Shown: positions 23,137 to 35,610, numbered from the stretch's first letter. The stretch: 64,000 nucleotides of DNA from Inia geoffrensis (GCA_036417435.1 CM070899.1:156803494-156867493), one strand, 5' to 3'. The notes: generated by a model not told the origin, from the letters alone. Numbers and translations: made by a program.

Positions 23137-23167
23137 GCGCGTGGAGTCTAGCTGGCCTCCGAGCACC

Positions 23168-23443
23168 ATGCAGAAGGGGATCCGGCTGAACGATGGCCAC
23201 GTCGCGTCCCTGGGACTGCTGGCGCGCAAGGACGGCACGCGCAAGGGCTACCTGAGCAAGCGGAGTTCGGACAACACAAAATGGCAAACCAAGTGGTTCG
23301 CGCTGCTGCAGAACCTGCTCTTCTACTTCGAGAGCGACTCGAGCTCGCGGCCCTCGGGGCTCTACCTGCTGGAGGGCTGCGTCTGCGACCGCGCGCCCTC
23401 CCCCAAGCCTACGCTCTCGGCCAAGGAGCCTCTGGAGAAACAG
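23168..23443 (+). CDS. RASGRF1: RASGRF1 coding exon 1 (residues 1-92, first half of PH domain)
   Basis: The start codon sits in a good context (CACCATGC, A at -3) and the exon ends CAG before donor GTGAGG, phase 0. It encodes 92 residues. The first ~20 (MQKGIRLNDGHVASLGLLAR) precede the PH domain. The PH fold then begins with GYLSKRSS and continues with the basic/aromatic strand KWFALLQNLLFYFES and YLLEGC. In the family this PH1, with the coiled coil and IQ motif, directs membrane attachment and Ca2+-dependent activation. The exon lies wholly inside the CpG island. The frame is also open upstream of the ATG (see findings), but the ATG matches the known family N-terminus, so it is the preferred start. 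Confidence 0.97.
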
Positions 23444-23692
23444 GTGAGGCCAGCGCCGCGTCTGACCTCCCAGCTCCCGGGCCGCGGCCCTCGGGGCGCA
23501 GGCCCTCCCGCCGGCCGAAGGCGCCCGAACTTTAGTCCCTCTACTCGGCGCCCTCGGCGAGAAGGGAGGGTTGGCCTAAGCGGGCGGTGACCCCGCGGTG
23601 GCCAGAGGGGGCAGGGACTGCGGACAGGGAGCGGGTGTGGGCTGCGGCTGCCCTTCACCCGGCGAGCTCGGTGGGAGGCGGGCGCAGAGCGG

Positions 23693-23724
23693 GCGAGACG
23701 CGGAGACGCGGAGACGCGGAGGGG
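23693..23724. repeat. Short GC-rich 8-mer tandem repeat
   Basis: About four copies of CGGAGACG-like units in the CpG island portion of intron 1, the first unit one base short. A small, possibly length-variable repeat. Confidence 0.7.
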
Positions 23725-25149
23725 GATGAGGCGCGGAGAGAGATGGGCTCCCGCGGGAGACGTAAGCAATGAATGTAGACCCACATCCAGCCAGAAATGG
23801 TGCTCCCACCTCCACTCCCACCCGGGAGAGCCCCGGACCGGGGAGGTGTAATTCCCCGCGCTTAGGCACGGGAAGGGCGAGACGGAGGCGTGCGAGCGCC
23901 GCGGCCCCTACCTCGCCGCGGCTGGGAGCGAAGAGGAGCCTGCGCTCTCTCTGCCAAGTTGGGAGGCTGCGAGGCCGCAGGGGTCGGTTAGGTGCCATCG
24001 ACCGGTGGCGCACCACCAGCCGGCCCCGGGCGCAAGCAACAAACCGAAGGGTTCCAGGGACCTTTCTGATGCGCCGGGGCTGGCGCCAGGGCCGCTGCGG
24101 AGGCCGCGGGACAAGTGGGCGCATCTCTCCTCCTCCGCCCCCTGCTCCTCCGCCACCGCCGCAGTCGCGGCTCTAGCGCTGCTCTAGCGTTTCCGGAGTT
24201 GCGAGGCTAAAAGGCCAGGCTTGGATCTACCGGGGGCCTGGGCGGGGCGCGGGTGTGCCTTTGGTGTGGAGGGATGGATTAGCACCTGCGGGCGCCGAGT
24301 GAGAGCACCAGACAGCGGGAGTGCAATTTTTAAGCTTGATGCACTCTCCAAAGGCATCTAGTCTGTCCCCCTCCTCTGGGAAGGTGAAGTCAAAGATAGT
24401 GGATGCTAAAATGTCACCGCTGGGAGGACCTGAGATCCATGGGGACCCAACCAGCTGGTTATTGCCTAGATGAGGTCACTGAGGCCAAAAGAGAGAAATT
24501 TACTTGCCCAGTGACATGCCAGGAGTTGAGGCCACCTTAAGGTTCTGAGAAGATAACTGAGGACTCAAAAGCCATTATTGCAGGCAGACTGATGGTGATT
24601 GAATTGGCTGAAATAAAAGCATCCTTGAAGTCGCCCTCCTAATGGTCGAGACAGATCTGAGCTCAGTCCCCGCAGCACATCTCTTCCTTCCCTGCCCTCA
24701 GCCCAGAGGCACTGTGAGATGATTTCGAAGGCTGAGAAAGGTGGACAGGAATATTTGAGGGTGGGTATCTGGGGATGGCAAGCCGTATGGCAGGTAGGGG
24801 CTCCCAGATGGCGAAGCAAAGCAAAGCAAAGAGCAGGCAGTTTCTTAAGCTAAAGGCATAAATGGGGCCTGGAAGACACCTGGGAGACCCAGACCCAGGC
24901 TAGGCCAGAGATGCTCTCTCAGCCCTTGATAACCTGCCCTTTGCCAGCCTTCCAGAACATTATTAACACTTGTTGGCCAAAGTCCACCTGTACTACCAGC
25001 GGCCTATAGCCCCCACTGGTGCCCATCCTCGGCCCCCTACCCCAGAGCACAGAGCTGAGCTCCCAGGCAGGCAGGGAGAGAGGGCTGAAGGAAGCTGAGC
25101 TGTTGTTGGGCACACAGTGTGTGCTCTCAGCCCCTTGGACAACAGGGCT

Positions 25150-25340
25150 GAGACTGAATCACAGCTCTGCAACTTCCTGTCTGTGTGACCTCAGTTAACA
25201 CGCTAAACTTCTCTGAGCCGCTGTTTTGTAAACAAAATGGAGGTAATAACACCTATCTTTCTGGGGTTTTGAGGACACAAATAATGTGTATGGAAGTATG
25301 CTCACAATCCATTTTAGTTTGACACGGTAAATGTTAATTG
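25150..25340 (-). mobile_element. MIR SINE
   Basis: 'CACAGCTCTGCAACTTCCTGTCTGTGTGACC', 'AACAAAATGGAGGTAATAACACC' are antisense MIR. A second, sense MIR-like patch follows at 25385-25525 ('CATTTTACAGATAGGGAAACTGAGGAGC'). Confidence 0.75.
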
Positions 25341-28189
25341 AATCTGAATTATACCCAGCTGGACAAGGAATAGAGGTCTGCCATAAAATGTTGTAGCTGA
25401 AAGGAACCTCAGAGAGATTGTACAGTCCACTCCCATTTTACAGATAGGGAAACTGAGGAGCAGATTGGGAAGAAATTACCTACCTGTTTCCGAGTCAGTG
25501 GCAGAGTCAGACCTAGAATTCACCCAATGTCTAAGAATTCCTGAAAATGAGATCTTAACATTGATTCCAGATCATTCGCCTCTTGGCTCAGGTGTTGAAT
25601 CTTGCTAGCAGTGGATTATGGGAAGGACAGGAGTGCAAAACCACTTGACCATGTGCACACGTGGTCTGAGCCGTTTCCCCAGAACACCAACAGTCAGAGA
25701 TCCTCAAATGTGGTCACAAGAGTAGCCCTCCTGGCACAAGAGAACAGAAGAGGGTTGGGAATAGTAGGGTATGGTCTGGTGCTGCCCAGCTCAGGTGCAA
25801 ATTTCTGTTAAAGACGTGTGCTTTGTTTCGTACACTTATAGAGATGTTCCACTTGACTCTAGACCGAGAGTTTGGCTCGTATGGAAAAGTAGATCCTGTT
25901 CCTTTGGTCTGCACGTGTCTATAAAAACTTCTATCTTTTTCTTTTCTAAACCTTTGAGTAAAATTGACAGCCTTCGCAGCTGCTCCATGTTTCTCCTTGA
26001 GGGGGAGCCCTCATGGCACCCACAGAGCACCCTCATGAGAGGCCCAGCTCCAAGCCATTCTGTGACTGGGTTTGCCTTGTAAACAGCAGGAAACCTTGAT
26101 TCAAAACCTGCTGGGCATGTGGCAGAGAACCCATGTTAGGAGGCCTCAAAGAGGCTATCACTTTGGACTGGCCAACATGTAGTGAAGACTTGGTTTTAGC
26201 AGGATGTCATTTTTATCCAGGCCTAAGCAGGCAGCTTCCATCTGGAGGGGCCAGAGATGGTTTCTCAAGAAATAGAAACCAAGTCTTGGCTGGGAACCAC
26301 CCGAATGACAGGGATGAGTCAGGGACAGGGCACATAGTATGTGCTCAGGAGATACTAATTGAGCTGAACTTACTGGTGTAGCTTGTCAATTCCACATTTC
26401 ATGTCCTGAGGACTGACAGTGCACCAGTCCAGGCCCGGCGCGGGGTCACAGGCCCAGGAAGCTGGATGTCACAGTCCCCGGCCCCCAGGGAAGATTAACA
26501 CAGATAAAGATGGTACCTTACACTGTGAAGATGCTCTAATAGGAAGGGCTCTCAGGGTGCTCTGGGAGCCCAGGCCCATCCTAACATGATGTGCTATCCT
26601 CTGGCTGCCTCTACACTGCTCTGACGGCGTCTGTGGTAGCTCTGGCCTGGAATCCCAAGGCCTCTTGAAATCAGAGGGGCACAGCCGCGCTCCTATGCTG
26701 ACTGGCAGTTGCAAGCACCCCTCCACATGCTGGCCTGAGCCCTGCTTGCTCAACCCTGACCTCCTCACCTCTGACCCTACAGCCCACACACTGAAGGCCC
26801 AGGGGCCCTGGACTTCGAATTTGGGTTCAGAGATTGACCCTTGGGGTTCTTGCCCTGCTTTGGCATGGAGTCATCCCACACTGGCTTTTCCCACCCTCAC
26901 TCTCAGCCCCCCCGAAATAGAGCTTCCAGCCCCAGCTTCTCAGTGGTGGACTTGACCGAACCAACCCCAGCACTCCCCTTACCGCCCCCCCCACCCCGCC
27001 CCAACCAGAAGGGATCAAAATGTAGACCCCAGACTCTCCCTGATTCCTATAAAACAGAAGGGACACAGATCCCTTCAGCTGGAACCTCAGCACTGATGTG
27101 GGCAGAGGCTCCGGAAGCTGGGGGTGCCCGTTAGCACCTGTTATCCACCCAGTGGGTGCCTTTCCCTGGAGACAAGAGGAAGTCCTATTCGCAGGACACA
27201 TTTCTGGTTGGCCTGGTGGATACCTGTTCACAATAGCCCTAAAGCCATGAGTGTGCCCGGTTTACAGATGAGGAAACAGTCTCCCCAGCACCACCCAGCA
27301 AGGCAGCAACTGAAAGGCTCTCTGGCTTTCTCTGCAGCTGTGCTGTCTTCACCACAAAGCCTGCCTGCTTGTTGCTGTAGCACATTCAGCCCTCTGGGCC
27401 AATCAGAAAAACACAAACGTGAATGTAAGGGAGTAAGTGTACTCGAAAAGCAACACCCCCCCACCCCAGACACAGGGACACGGGGACGTCGTGCACACAC
27501 GTGGTGCCAGCAACTCAGCCCACGATCCTTGTACCTATGCAGGGGCCAGCAGGGCTGCCCCACGGTTCCAGACCAGGCCCAGCCCGGCAGGTGTGGGACC
27601 CCAGGGGTACGTGTGTGGGGTGCCCATCTCCCCACCCCAGCCCCCAGATATTTCTGGCCCTGAAGCGAGGTTGAAGCAGCTCAGTAATGACACCTTAACT
27701 GGGACAAGGAAGTACCAGGTCGCTGCCCCTCCGCTTGGCGACAGTGGGATGAAGGTCAGAAGCAGACTGTACACACGCAAGCCTGCGCTAAAATCTCCCT
27801 GCCGTTGGTGCGTGCCGGAAACACTTTGGCTCTCGGTGTGAAGCCCATGCTGGGTCTTGTGGATACAGAGAAAAATCAAGCTTAGTCCTTGTCTCCAGAG
27901 GGCTCACAGTGGAGTAGGGCACTCTCCCTAGGCTCACTCCCACAGTAAACACCAAGTGCCAGGAATTCTCCATCCTAAGGAGTCCGGACTCTCTCCCTGC
28001 CCCTGCCTTGGCTCAGGAGCTCACAGTGTCAGGCTTGATGTGTTGAACTCGCTCACGTGGTCCCATCTCACCCCACGCCAGTCCCCGGCCACACAGCAAG
28101 CCACCAGAGTGAGCTTCTAAAGGGCATACCTGGCCATGTACTAAGCCACTGAAAGTGTCACTGGCGCTCATTGCCTTTAGGAAAAAATG

Positions 28190-28500
28190 CAGATTCTCCA
28201 GCGTGACCTGGAGGACCCAGCGGGCTCCAGCCTCTGCCTGCCCTGCTAACTCTGCCCCACCCTCCCATCCCCCTCCTTCCTCACCCTACACCTGCCTCCT
28301 CTTTCCCACCTCAAGGCTTCTGCAGCAGCTGCTCCCTGTGCCTGGAATGAACCCCGACTCCTCCCAGCCTTTAGTGACCAACTTCTCCCCCTCCTAAGAC
28401 CTCCCTTTAGGTCTTAGCCTAAAAGTCACCTCCTGAGGGCCTCGCCTCACCACAGGAGTTAGAGGAGCCCCAGGTCCCCCATCACAGGCAGGGACAACCC
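28190..28500 (+). mobile_element. L2 LINE fragment
   Basis: 'CCTCAAGGCTTCTGCAGCAGCTGCTCCCTGTGCCTGGAATGA' and 'AAAAGTCACCTCCTGAGGGCC' are L2 3' region text. Confidence 0.7.
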
Positions 28501-28584
28501 TCTCTCCTTCATCCACATCGCTTATCAGGTTGGGCTTAATTGATGTATTTGGCTGGTGGTTTGTGAAGGGTCTTCCTTCCCCTT

Positions 28585-28765
28585 AGAAGTAAAGGCCAGA
28601 GTGCATGTTTTACATACAATACCTCCCCTAATCGTCCCAACAGCCCTGGTAACCCATTTTTGAGATGACCAAACGGAGGCTCAGAGATGGTAAGTAACTT
28701 GTTCAAGGTTACGGAGAGCATATGTGGCAAAGCTGGCATGTGAACCCAGGTCTACCTGACTCTAA
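28585..28765 (+). mobile_element. MIR SINE fragment
   Basis: 'TTTGAGATGACCAAACGGAGGCTCAGAGATGGTAAGTAACTTG' is MIR core. Confidence 0.8.
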
Positions 28766-28856
28766 AACCTGAGCTCTCCAAGCACAAGCACAGCATAAAG
28801 ACTTGGGCTGAGGGACTGTGTGAGTTTACCATCCTCTGCCGAGATAAATGAAAAAT

Positions 28857-28874
28857 GAGAGAGAGAGAGAGAGA
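28857..28874. repeat. (GA)9 microsatellite
   Basis: Uninterrupted GA dinucleotides. Confidence 0.9.
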
Positions 28875-29319
28875 ATTAACAGCAAGCGAAATGATGCCAC
28901 TGCCTCTCTGGTGACATCTGTGAAGCAGCTTTTGTTTCTGCTTGGGTTGGAACCTTGCACCTCGAATCCCAGGAGTCAAGGATAAACACCCCAAAGCAGG
29001 CATCCACACCCTGCAGTCCCGTTTCCCTGGAATCCGTGGGAGCCTGGAGCCGGCGCCCATGTGTACAGAGCCAAGAACAGGACTCAGCCCCCGATGTTTA
29101 TGCAGGAGAGTTGGTGACGCGTGCACTTGAGGGGGCCCCAGATCACTGCCAACGCCCAAACACCTCCGTAAAGGCGGCTGTCGTGCAGGGAGCAGCTGGG
29201 AGCCTCGGACTCCCCCGCTGCCCATCATCCGCTGCTCGGAGAGGAGGGCGCAGCCTCGACTCCCAGCTCATTCACTGAGGGGTTTCTCTGTCTCTGGCAA
29301 TGACGCAGCCTTAGGTAAA

Positions 29320-29530
29320 AGTTGTGGGTTTCGAGCCACACAGACTGGCTTTGGATTCTGGCTCTGTCACCTCCTACCTAGGGAAGGTCTTATTGCGCTC
29401 TGAGCGTCAGTTTCCCCATCTGTGAGATGGAAACCATAACACAGCCTACCCAGCAGCCCTGTTCTGAGTGTTGTACTTGATGCTATTTGTAAAGCCCTAG
29501 CGTAGCACCGTAGGTCTGATCAGTTCACGG
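29320..29530 (-). mobile_element. MIR SINE
   Basis: 'TTCTGGCTCTGTCACCTCCTACC', 'AGTTTCCCCATCTGTGAGATGG' are antisense MIR. Confidence 0.75.
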
Positions 29531-29904
29531 TAGCTGTTGTGGCTTCAGCTTTCACCTTTAAGACAAGGCTCTTCCTGCATGAAGCAGTGACCCAGATCAC
29601 CTGGGTCTCTGGCAGGTTTGACGTGAGTCAGCACGGAGCCCTGACCCTGGATATAAAAGTAGGATGGTAAATCTTATCTCAAATAACCTATGGGTTTCTG
29701 AGAATGTCTGAGCAAGCATGCCCCTGAAAGAGAAAAAATGGTTGCAGGAGCTTCCTTCATACCTGGCAGCCACACCTTCACCCAGCCCCATGGATTTCAC
29801 CTCCTTAATCTCTCTCAGACCATCCACTCTTGTCCCTCTCTTCCTCCAAGTCTCTAGTCCAGACAGTCATCATCTCTTGTCTGGACTTAGGTGGGGGCCT
29901 CCTA

Positions 29905-30260
29905 ACAGGTGTACTGGTCAGCATGAGTGGCGTCATGCTGCAGTAACAACCAAACCCCAGATCTCCATGAACATGACAGAGGTTTATTTCTTGCTTGTGC
30001 TTTAGGTCCCATGCGGTTGGCAGGAGGGCACTGCTCGTTGTGATCGCTCAGGGACCCAGCCTGATGGAGATTCATCCTGACACTTGCCTCCACAGCCGCC
30101 ACAGCCAAGGGCAGAGAATGTGGCAGATCTCTCCCTGGCTCTTAAAGCCCCCCCGCCCCCGGAAGTGACCCATGCTGACCACATGACCACAAGGCAGGTC
30201 ATGTGGCTTCAGTTCAGCGGTGGTGGGGACGTGCAGACCCACCACGTGCCTGAAAGCAGG
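29905..30260. mobile_element. Unassigned old repeat
   Basis: 'CATGCTGCAGTAACAACCAAACCCCAG...TGACAGAGGTTTATTTCTTGCTTGTG' resembles a common old mammalian dispersed element. Family not recalled with certainty. Confidence 0.45.
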
Positions 30261-30362
30261 GCTCTAGAGATGCTGGGAGAACTGTCTCCCTACATACGCT
30301 GCGTCCCGCCATCCCTGTGCCTCTCCGCAGCCAGACCACTTTCCAAAATGCAGATCTGATCA

Positions 30363-30363
<1 letters not shown>

Positions 30364-30396
<33 letters not shown>
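30364..30396. repeat. (CA)16 microsatellite
   Basis: Uninterrupted CA run, probably polymorphic. Confidence 0.95.
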
Positions 30397-30398
<2 letters not shown>

Positions 30399-31024
30399 GA
30401 GCAGCTGAGGGGAAAGGCAAAGGCGCCGTCTTGATGGGTTTAATGACAGAAAGCAGAATCTGTGCTCACACTTACAGGGGCATCTCCTTCCAGCCTGGGG
30501 GCATCAGGGAGACTCCACCAAGAAAGGGACAGGTAGGACAGGAAATGTAGGTTGCAGGGTAGGCAGAGCTGGCCCCTAAAGCCTGTGTGCAGGCTACAGA
30601 GCGCAGTGGGGAGCCAGCACAGGTCTCTCTGCTAGAGATGGACTGCTGTGATCTCTGTGCTGGAGAGATCACGGCAGGGTGAGAAGAGATAGAAGGACGA
30701 CCCATCTGGAGGCAGGAGGTCAGGTCAGAGGAGGCTGTAGAACTGAGCAGTAAAAGAGGCCTGAATTTGGGGAGTGCCGAGCACTGAAGGTCCCCCCTCC
30801 ACTCCCATCCCAGCCGGTCACTGCGTCACCATGTCACTGAAACCTGGGCTTGCGCTGTGCTACGAAAACCATCCCTAGCTCCTGCAAGCCCAGGATACAC
30901 CCCACAGCCTCTGGGGCTTCCCACCTCCCGGGCTCGGTGGGCAACAGCAGGGAGTGTCAAGTTCTCATCCCGTGAAAGCACCAGGTGCTGTCCTACCATA
31001 CCTTCTCCTCCAGCCACCACTCAG

Positions 31025-31240
31025 ATAGAGCACCTTTGCAGTTTACAAAGTCCTTTTCAGGCTTAACATTTCCAGTAACGACCAAAGTAATGCTGCTGTT
31101 ACTGCAGTTCTACACAGGGGAGAGAGAATCCCCATTTGGCAGATAAAGCTCAGACAGAGAAAGCTCATCTCCCAACAGATACCTGAGTGTCTGTGTTGTG
31201 CCAGACCCCGAGCTGTCACTGCTAATAAATGTCAGCCCTC
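31025..31240 (+). mobile_element. MIR SINE, diverged
   Basis: 'AGCACCTTTGCAGTTTACAAAGTCCTTTTCA' and 'CCCATTTGGCAGATAAAGCTCAGACAGAG' fit MIR. Confidence 0.55.
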
Positions 31241-32267
31241 CTTGTTCTAGATTGTTCAGGTCAGTGGACATCCAGGCCAACTGTCAAATTCAGCAATTTA
31301 TACTTAAAAGTCCAGATCTTACTAATCCAGCAAGGCTGATGCAACTTCTTTGCCCTGAAAAAAAGAGAGAATTATTTTCAAGAAGATACTTCCTAGTTGA
31401 ATTTTGATTTTTTTTTCAACTTGGAAAATCTAACTCAGACCTTAAAATAAACTTCATTTTAGAAGAGTGAATGAATGAATTTTTAGCAACCTTAGCCAGT
31501 ATTCCAGAAACCCATCTAGAAATTCAGACAAGCTTGATCTAGATTGACTTTTCCTCTGTCAGACTATATGAGTAAAATATAACCAACTTTATTTAATTCT
31601 CTTAGACTCTTAGCCACACTCAAGAAATGAGTGAAATAGTTTGGAAGCACCTAGTCAATCATGCAGCATTCTCTGCATGCCCACTCACCTTGCCCCGAGC
31701 CTGCTGCTGCCCTTCTACCCTCTTTCTCCCGCAAGGCGCCTTACCTGCCCTCTGGCCACACTGGTTGTCACCTGGGCTCCCCTCACCTCTGGTCAGATCC
31801 ACAGGCTTTGGGGACCTGGGGGAAGGGCTGGTGTTCCAAAAGGAGAGCCCATACGGTGTGGGCACAGGTGAGGAGAGGCAAGTAAGTAATTATATCTGAG
31901 AACTTCCTTGTAGCCTGGACAGAAAAGGGAAACAAGCTGGTTATGGGACACCCATTGCCTCCTGGAAAGACGTGGTGCAGTTCCTCAAGCAAGAGCACTT
32001 GTATATCCAGGGGTTTTCTCAAGGGGGACCAGTGGGAAGTGAAGACAATCTCCAGGGCAGAATCACTGCAAAAACAGGGGCCCACCCCATCAGTGGCTCC
32101 TGTGGGCTCTCAGGGCAGGCTAAGCATGTTTGATGGAGACCACTCTCCAGGATGCTGAACCGCTGGGGTCCAAATGTGGAGTGTCCTGGTGACCAGGAGT
32201 GCAGGGTGCGGGTTAGGGAACCTGGGGAGTGGATGGGCGGCTGGGCCTTTCAAACAGCCACTGCCTT

Positions 32268-32900
32268 TTATTTTAAAATTTTAGAATTGGGACTTCCTTG
32301 GAGGTCCAGTGTTTAAAACTCCATGCTCTCAATGCCAGGGGCACAGGTTTGATCCCTGGTCAGGGAACTAAGATCCCCACATACGACGTGGCATGGCCCA
32401 AAATAAATAAATAAATAGGTAGATAAAATTTTAGAATTGGTAATATATTACCATGGTTTGACATACAAAGAAGTGTACACTGACAATGCTCGTTTCTGCT
32501 GCTGACCCCAGCAATCCAGTTCTCCTCTCCAAAGGGTTTTGATGTTACCAGTTGCTTATGCATTCTTCCAGAGACATTATATATGCAAATATATGCAAAG
32601 ATGTATAGATCTATGGCCATATATATGCACATCTGTATAATTATACAGGTGGTAATGTACTACAAGCACTATTCTATACCTGTTTTTCTCACTATATTGT
32701 GGAGATAGTTCTCTATAAGTATATGGATCATCCTCATCCTTTTTTTTACAGCTGCATAGCATTCCAATGTGTGGATGTGCTGTAGTTTATTTAGCTAATC
32801 TCTTCTCGAGGGACATTTGGGTAATTTATAGTCTTTTTTAAATTACAAACAGAGCTGCAATTAATAAACACCTTTGTGCATAGGTCATTTCTAACAGAAG
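32268..32900 (-). mobile_element. Old L1 fragment, antisense, with nested SINE
   Basis: 'CTGCATAGCATTCCAATGTGTGGATG', 'CATTTGGGTAATTTATAGTC...AGAGCTGCAATTAATAAACACC' is antisense L1 3' text; interrupted by the SINE below. Confidence 0.65.
32291..32423 (+). mobile_element. CHR-type SINE, short form
   Basis: GACTTCCTTGGAGGTCCAG head, TTTGATCCCTGGTCAGGGAAC, AAATAAATAAATA tail. Perfect 17-bp duplication TAAAATTTTAGAATTGG at 32274-32290 and 32424-32440. Confidence 0.95.
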
Positions 32901-34499
32901 ATGAAAGGCAGACATGTCCAGACTGGAATTCATTCCTTCTTTCAGCAAGTGTCTAGAGAGGCTGTTGGTGAGAGGGGGAAGGGCAGGCTTGTTGACTTGT
33001 GATGACAGATTGAAAGGTGTTCGTGCAGGACCAGCCAAACATGACATCTGTGGCTGTGGCTCATGGGGTCTGGAGTAACGTACATGGAAACACAGACCAT
33101 TCAGCAGCAGAAGCTTGGAGGATGACACAGTTCCCCAGGCCAGTGGTCAAGCACTGCCTAGCTCAAGGCTGACTCTGGGAGGGAGGGACTTTCACTGGGC
33201 TCTTCAGCTCTGACATTCCTGTCACTCCTCCCACCTCTGTTCCTGTCCCCAGGAGGCAGGCAGGGAGTAGAAGCAAGCGAGTGATAAGGTGTCCCGGAGG
33301 TCGGTCCCTGGCAGCAGCTCTCAGTCCTGGGACTCTTAGGAGCCCATAGGAGACCGGGGTCTGAGACAGGCGCTCATCCCCGGGTCAGAGCAGAGGTCAC
33401 GGTGTAGTAACCAGGCCCTGGGAAGGCCAAGACTTGAGAACCCAGAGGCGTGGGTCGATGAAGCGAGGCCACTCAGAGCAGGGGGGAAGAATGTCATGAA
33501 GTGGGGTGTCCAGACCCTGTGTGGAGCCATACCAGCTGGGCCACAGCCATAGGGCAGGATAGGTAGGTTTTTTCTGGATTGATGTGGGAGCACCAGTGGG
33601 GCTGCTCGAAGCCAATACTTCTGTTGAGCAGGGCCATTTGGGACATACTGTGCCCAGTGAAGCCCCTCTGTGTGGCCAGCACGAGGCTGGTGCAGCCAGA
33701 GCGGGGAGGGAGCAACGCTGAGAACGGTGCACGGTGCTGCAGAAGCCCTGAGAGAGGGCAGAACACACTCCCAGGGTGGCCTGGCCCAGGTAAGAGCGGA
33801 TCTCTCCTGCGAAAGCCAGAGAGCAGATGCGCTTCCCCCGGGATCTCAGCGGTGAGAGGTGGACAGGGACCTCAGGTGACGGGGACCCTGGATGGATAAC
33901 CCCTTATAGAGGGAGAGATGGACTCCAGCCAGAGCATGTACACACACACACACACACACCGCTGAGGCCCCTTCAGGTTCCCTCTGGCACTGTCCCTTCT
34001 GCGCTGGGACTTCGGGAGCATTGGGCAGAGAGGACTGCCAGGCCAGGGCCAGCTGGGACCGTGGTCCCAAAGATGGACCAGGAGGAAGGAGCCAGGACCC
34101 AGTGGGGGAGAAGCTGACCCTGACTGACCAGGCCACCAGAGCGGACCTACTAAGTGGAAGGGGTGGGGTTGACCGAGAGTGATGGCATCCTTTCTGCAGC
34201 TGACCCCAGCCCACCTCCCTCTTGAAGGAGACAGCAAGCAGGGGCCCAGACAGGACAGTGGGTCTGGATTCTGGTCAAACAGGATGAATCAGAGGGGGCA
34301 AGAGCAGGGGCAGGGAGAACAGAGGGGACAATGGCCCGGGTGGGAGATGAGGGAGCCTGGAAGCAAGCACGGCAGTGAGTTTGGCAGGAGGCAGAGTTCC
34401 AGAGATATCCAGAGCAGAGACCCTGGTGACCAACTGGATATCAGAAATGAGAAAGAAATAGGAGCTGAAGGTGATGGAAGGAATGCCCCAAATTGCTGA
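32901..34499. other. Intron 1 stretch without recognised repeats
   Basis: GC-richer, unique-looking sequence; a short (CA)n at 33941-33959. Open frames on both strands show no domain. Confidence 0.5.
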
Positions 34500-35290
34500 T
34501 TCGTAATCATCCTTTGACCTTGGCACAGCTATGACTCCAGTTTGTATGCCTCTCCCATGCCTCCTGTGTGGGTGCACGTGCATATGGATTGGTTAGAAGT
34601 CTGAAACTAAGATGCCTGCAGGGCCATGGTCCCTCCGAAGTCTCCAGGGAAGAATCTTTCCTTGCCTCTTGTAGCTCCTGATGGCTGCTAGCAGTCCTTG
34701 GTGTTCCTTGCCTTGTAGGTGCACCTCTCCAGTCTCTGCCTCCCTCTTCACATGGCTTTCTCCCCTGTGTGTCTGTGTCCACATTTCCCTCTTTTTATAT
34801 ATTAAGGCCTCTTCTTATTAATCTGGTATGACTTCATCTTACCTTGATTACATCTGTAAAGACCCTGTTTTCAAAGAAGGTCTTTTTCTTAAATTTGTGT
34901 TCGAGGAGAGCTCATTTACAATGTTGTGTTAGTTTCAGGTGTACAGCAAAATGAGTCAGTTACACATATACATATATCCACTCTTTTTTAGATTCTTTTT
35001 CCTTATAGGCCATTACAGAGTATTGGGTAGAGTTCCCTGTGCTATACAGTAGGTCCTTGTTGGTTATCTGTTTTATACATAGTAGTGTGTATATGTCAAT
35101 CCCAGTCTCCCAGTTTATCCCCCCGCCAACCTGTCCCCCCTTGTAACCATAAGTTTGTTCCCTACATTTGTGACTCTGTTTCTGTTTTGTAAATAGGTTC
35201 ATTTATACCATTTTTTTTAGATTCCACATATTTTCACATAAGGTCTTCTTGACAGATTCCAACGAACATGAATGTTAGTGGGAACGCTAT
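34500..35290. mobile_element. Unassigned old repeat split by an L1
   Basis: 'GTCCTTGGTGTTCCTTGCCTTGTAGG', 'CTTCACATGGCTTTCTCCCCTGTGTG' and 'TACATCTGTAAAGACCCTGTTTTCAAA' are words of a widespread old element. Resumes near 35238 after the L1. Confidence 0.55.
34888..35237 (-). mobile_element. 5'-truncated L1 3' end, antisense
   Basis: 'TACAATGTTGTGTTAGTTTCAGGTG...CTATACAGTAGGTCCTTGTTGG' is antisense L1 3' UTR. A possible duplication AAGGTCTT flanks it (about 34879 and 35242). Confidence 0.85.
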
Positions 35291-35394
35291 TTGTACACAC
35301 GCATGTGAATGCACATGTATGTGGTTTTCCTAGTAATTGTCCACGGATAGGTTGATTAGACCCATCTCTTGGACTTTGCAAATGATTCAGTTAG

Positions 35395-35610
35395 TTTAAA
35401 AACCATCATGAGCCCTTTTATGAACCAGGAGCTTTCACAACATCATCTGTTTTACGGAACCCTGTGAGATGGGTAATAGCCTCCCTTTTTTGTGAAAGAG
35501 AAAACAAGCCCACAGAAGTGAAGAGACACGCTGGAGACACCGAAGCTAAATAATAAATAATAAATTTAAACCCAGGTGACTCCAAAGCCTGGCATGTGCC
35601 ACAACTCCAG
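35395..35610 (+). mobile_element. MIR SINE
   Basis: 'TTTACGGAACCCTGTGAGATGGGTAATAG' and 'TTTAAACCCAGGTGACTCCAAAGCC' are MIR text. Confidence 0.65.

Larger units (their letters stand above)
22826..23167 (+). promoter_or_regulatory. RASGRF1: RASGRF1 5' leader / proximal promoter stretch
   Basis: GC-rich sequence immediately before the start codon, with no TATA box, as usual for CpG-island promoters. The transcription start cannot be placed from sequence alone. It contains a start-stop uORF (23131-23136) and a 17-codon uORF (22983-23036). The RASGRF1 frame itself has no stop from 22826 to the ATG. A G-rich tract at 23043-23054 lies in the probable 5'UTR. Confidence 0.6.
21880..24300. promoter_or_regulatory. 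RASGRF1: CpG island spanning RASGRF1 promoter and exon 1
   Basis: CpG is frequent throughout, especially 22560-24260, against a CpG-poor background on both sides. It includes a NotI site (GCGGCCGC, 21895-21902). It is free of SINE and LINE insertions. A less GC-rich saddle at about 22080-22530 contains several candidate binding sites. Confidence 0.85.

Noticed and set aside
23576..24124. 182-codon minus-strand frame opposite the CpG island
   Set aside because: GC-rich DNA lacks stops by composition; low-complexity Arg/Pro product and no homology recognised.
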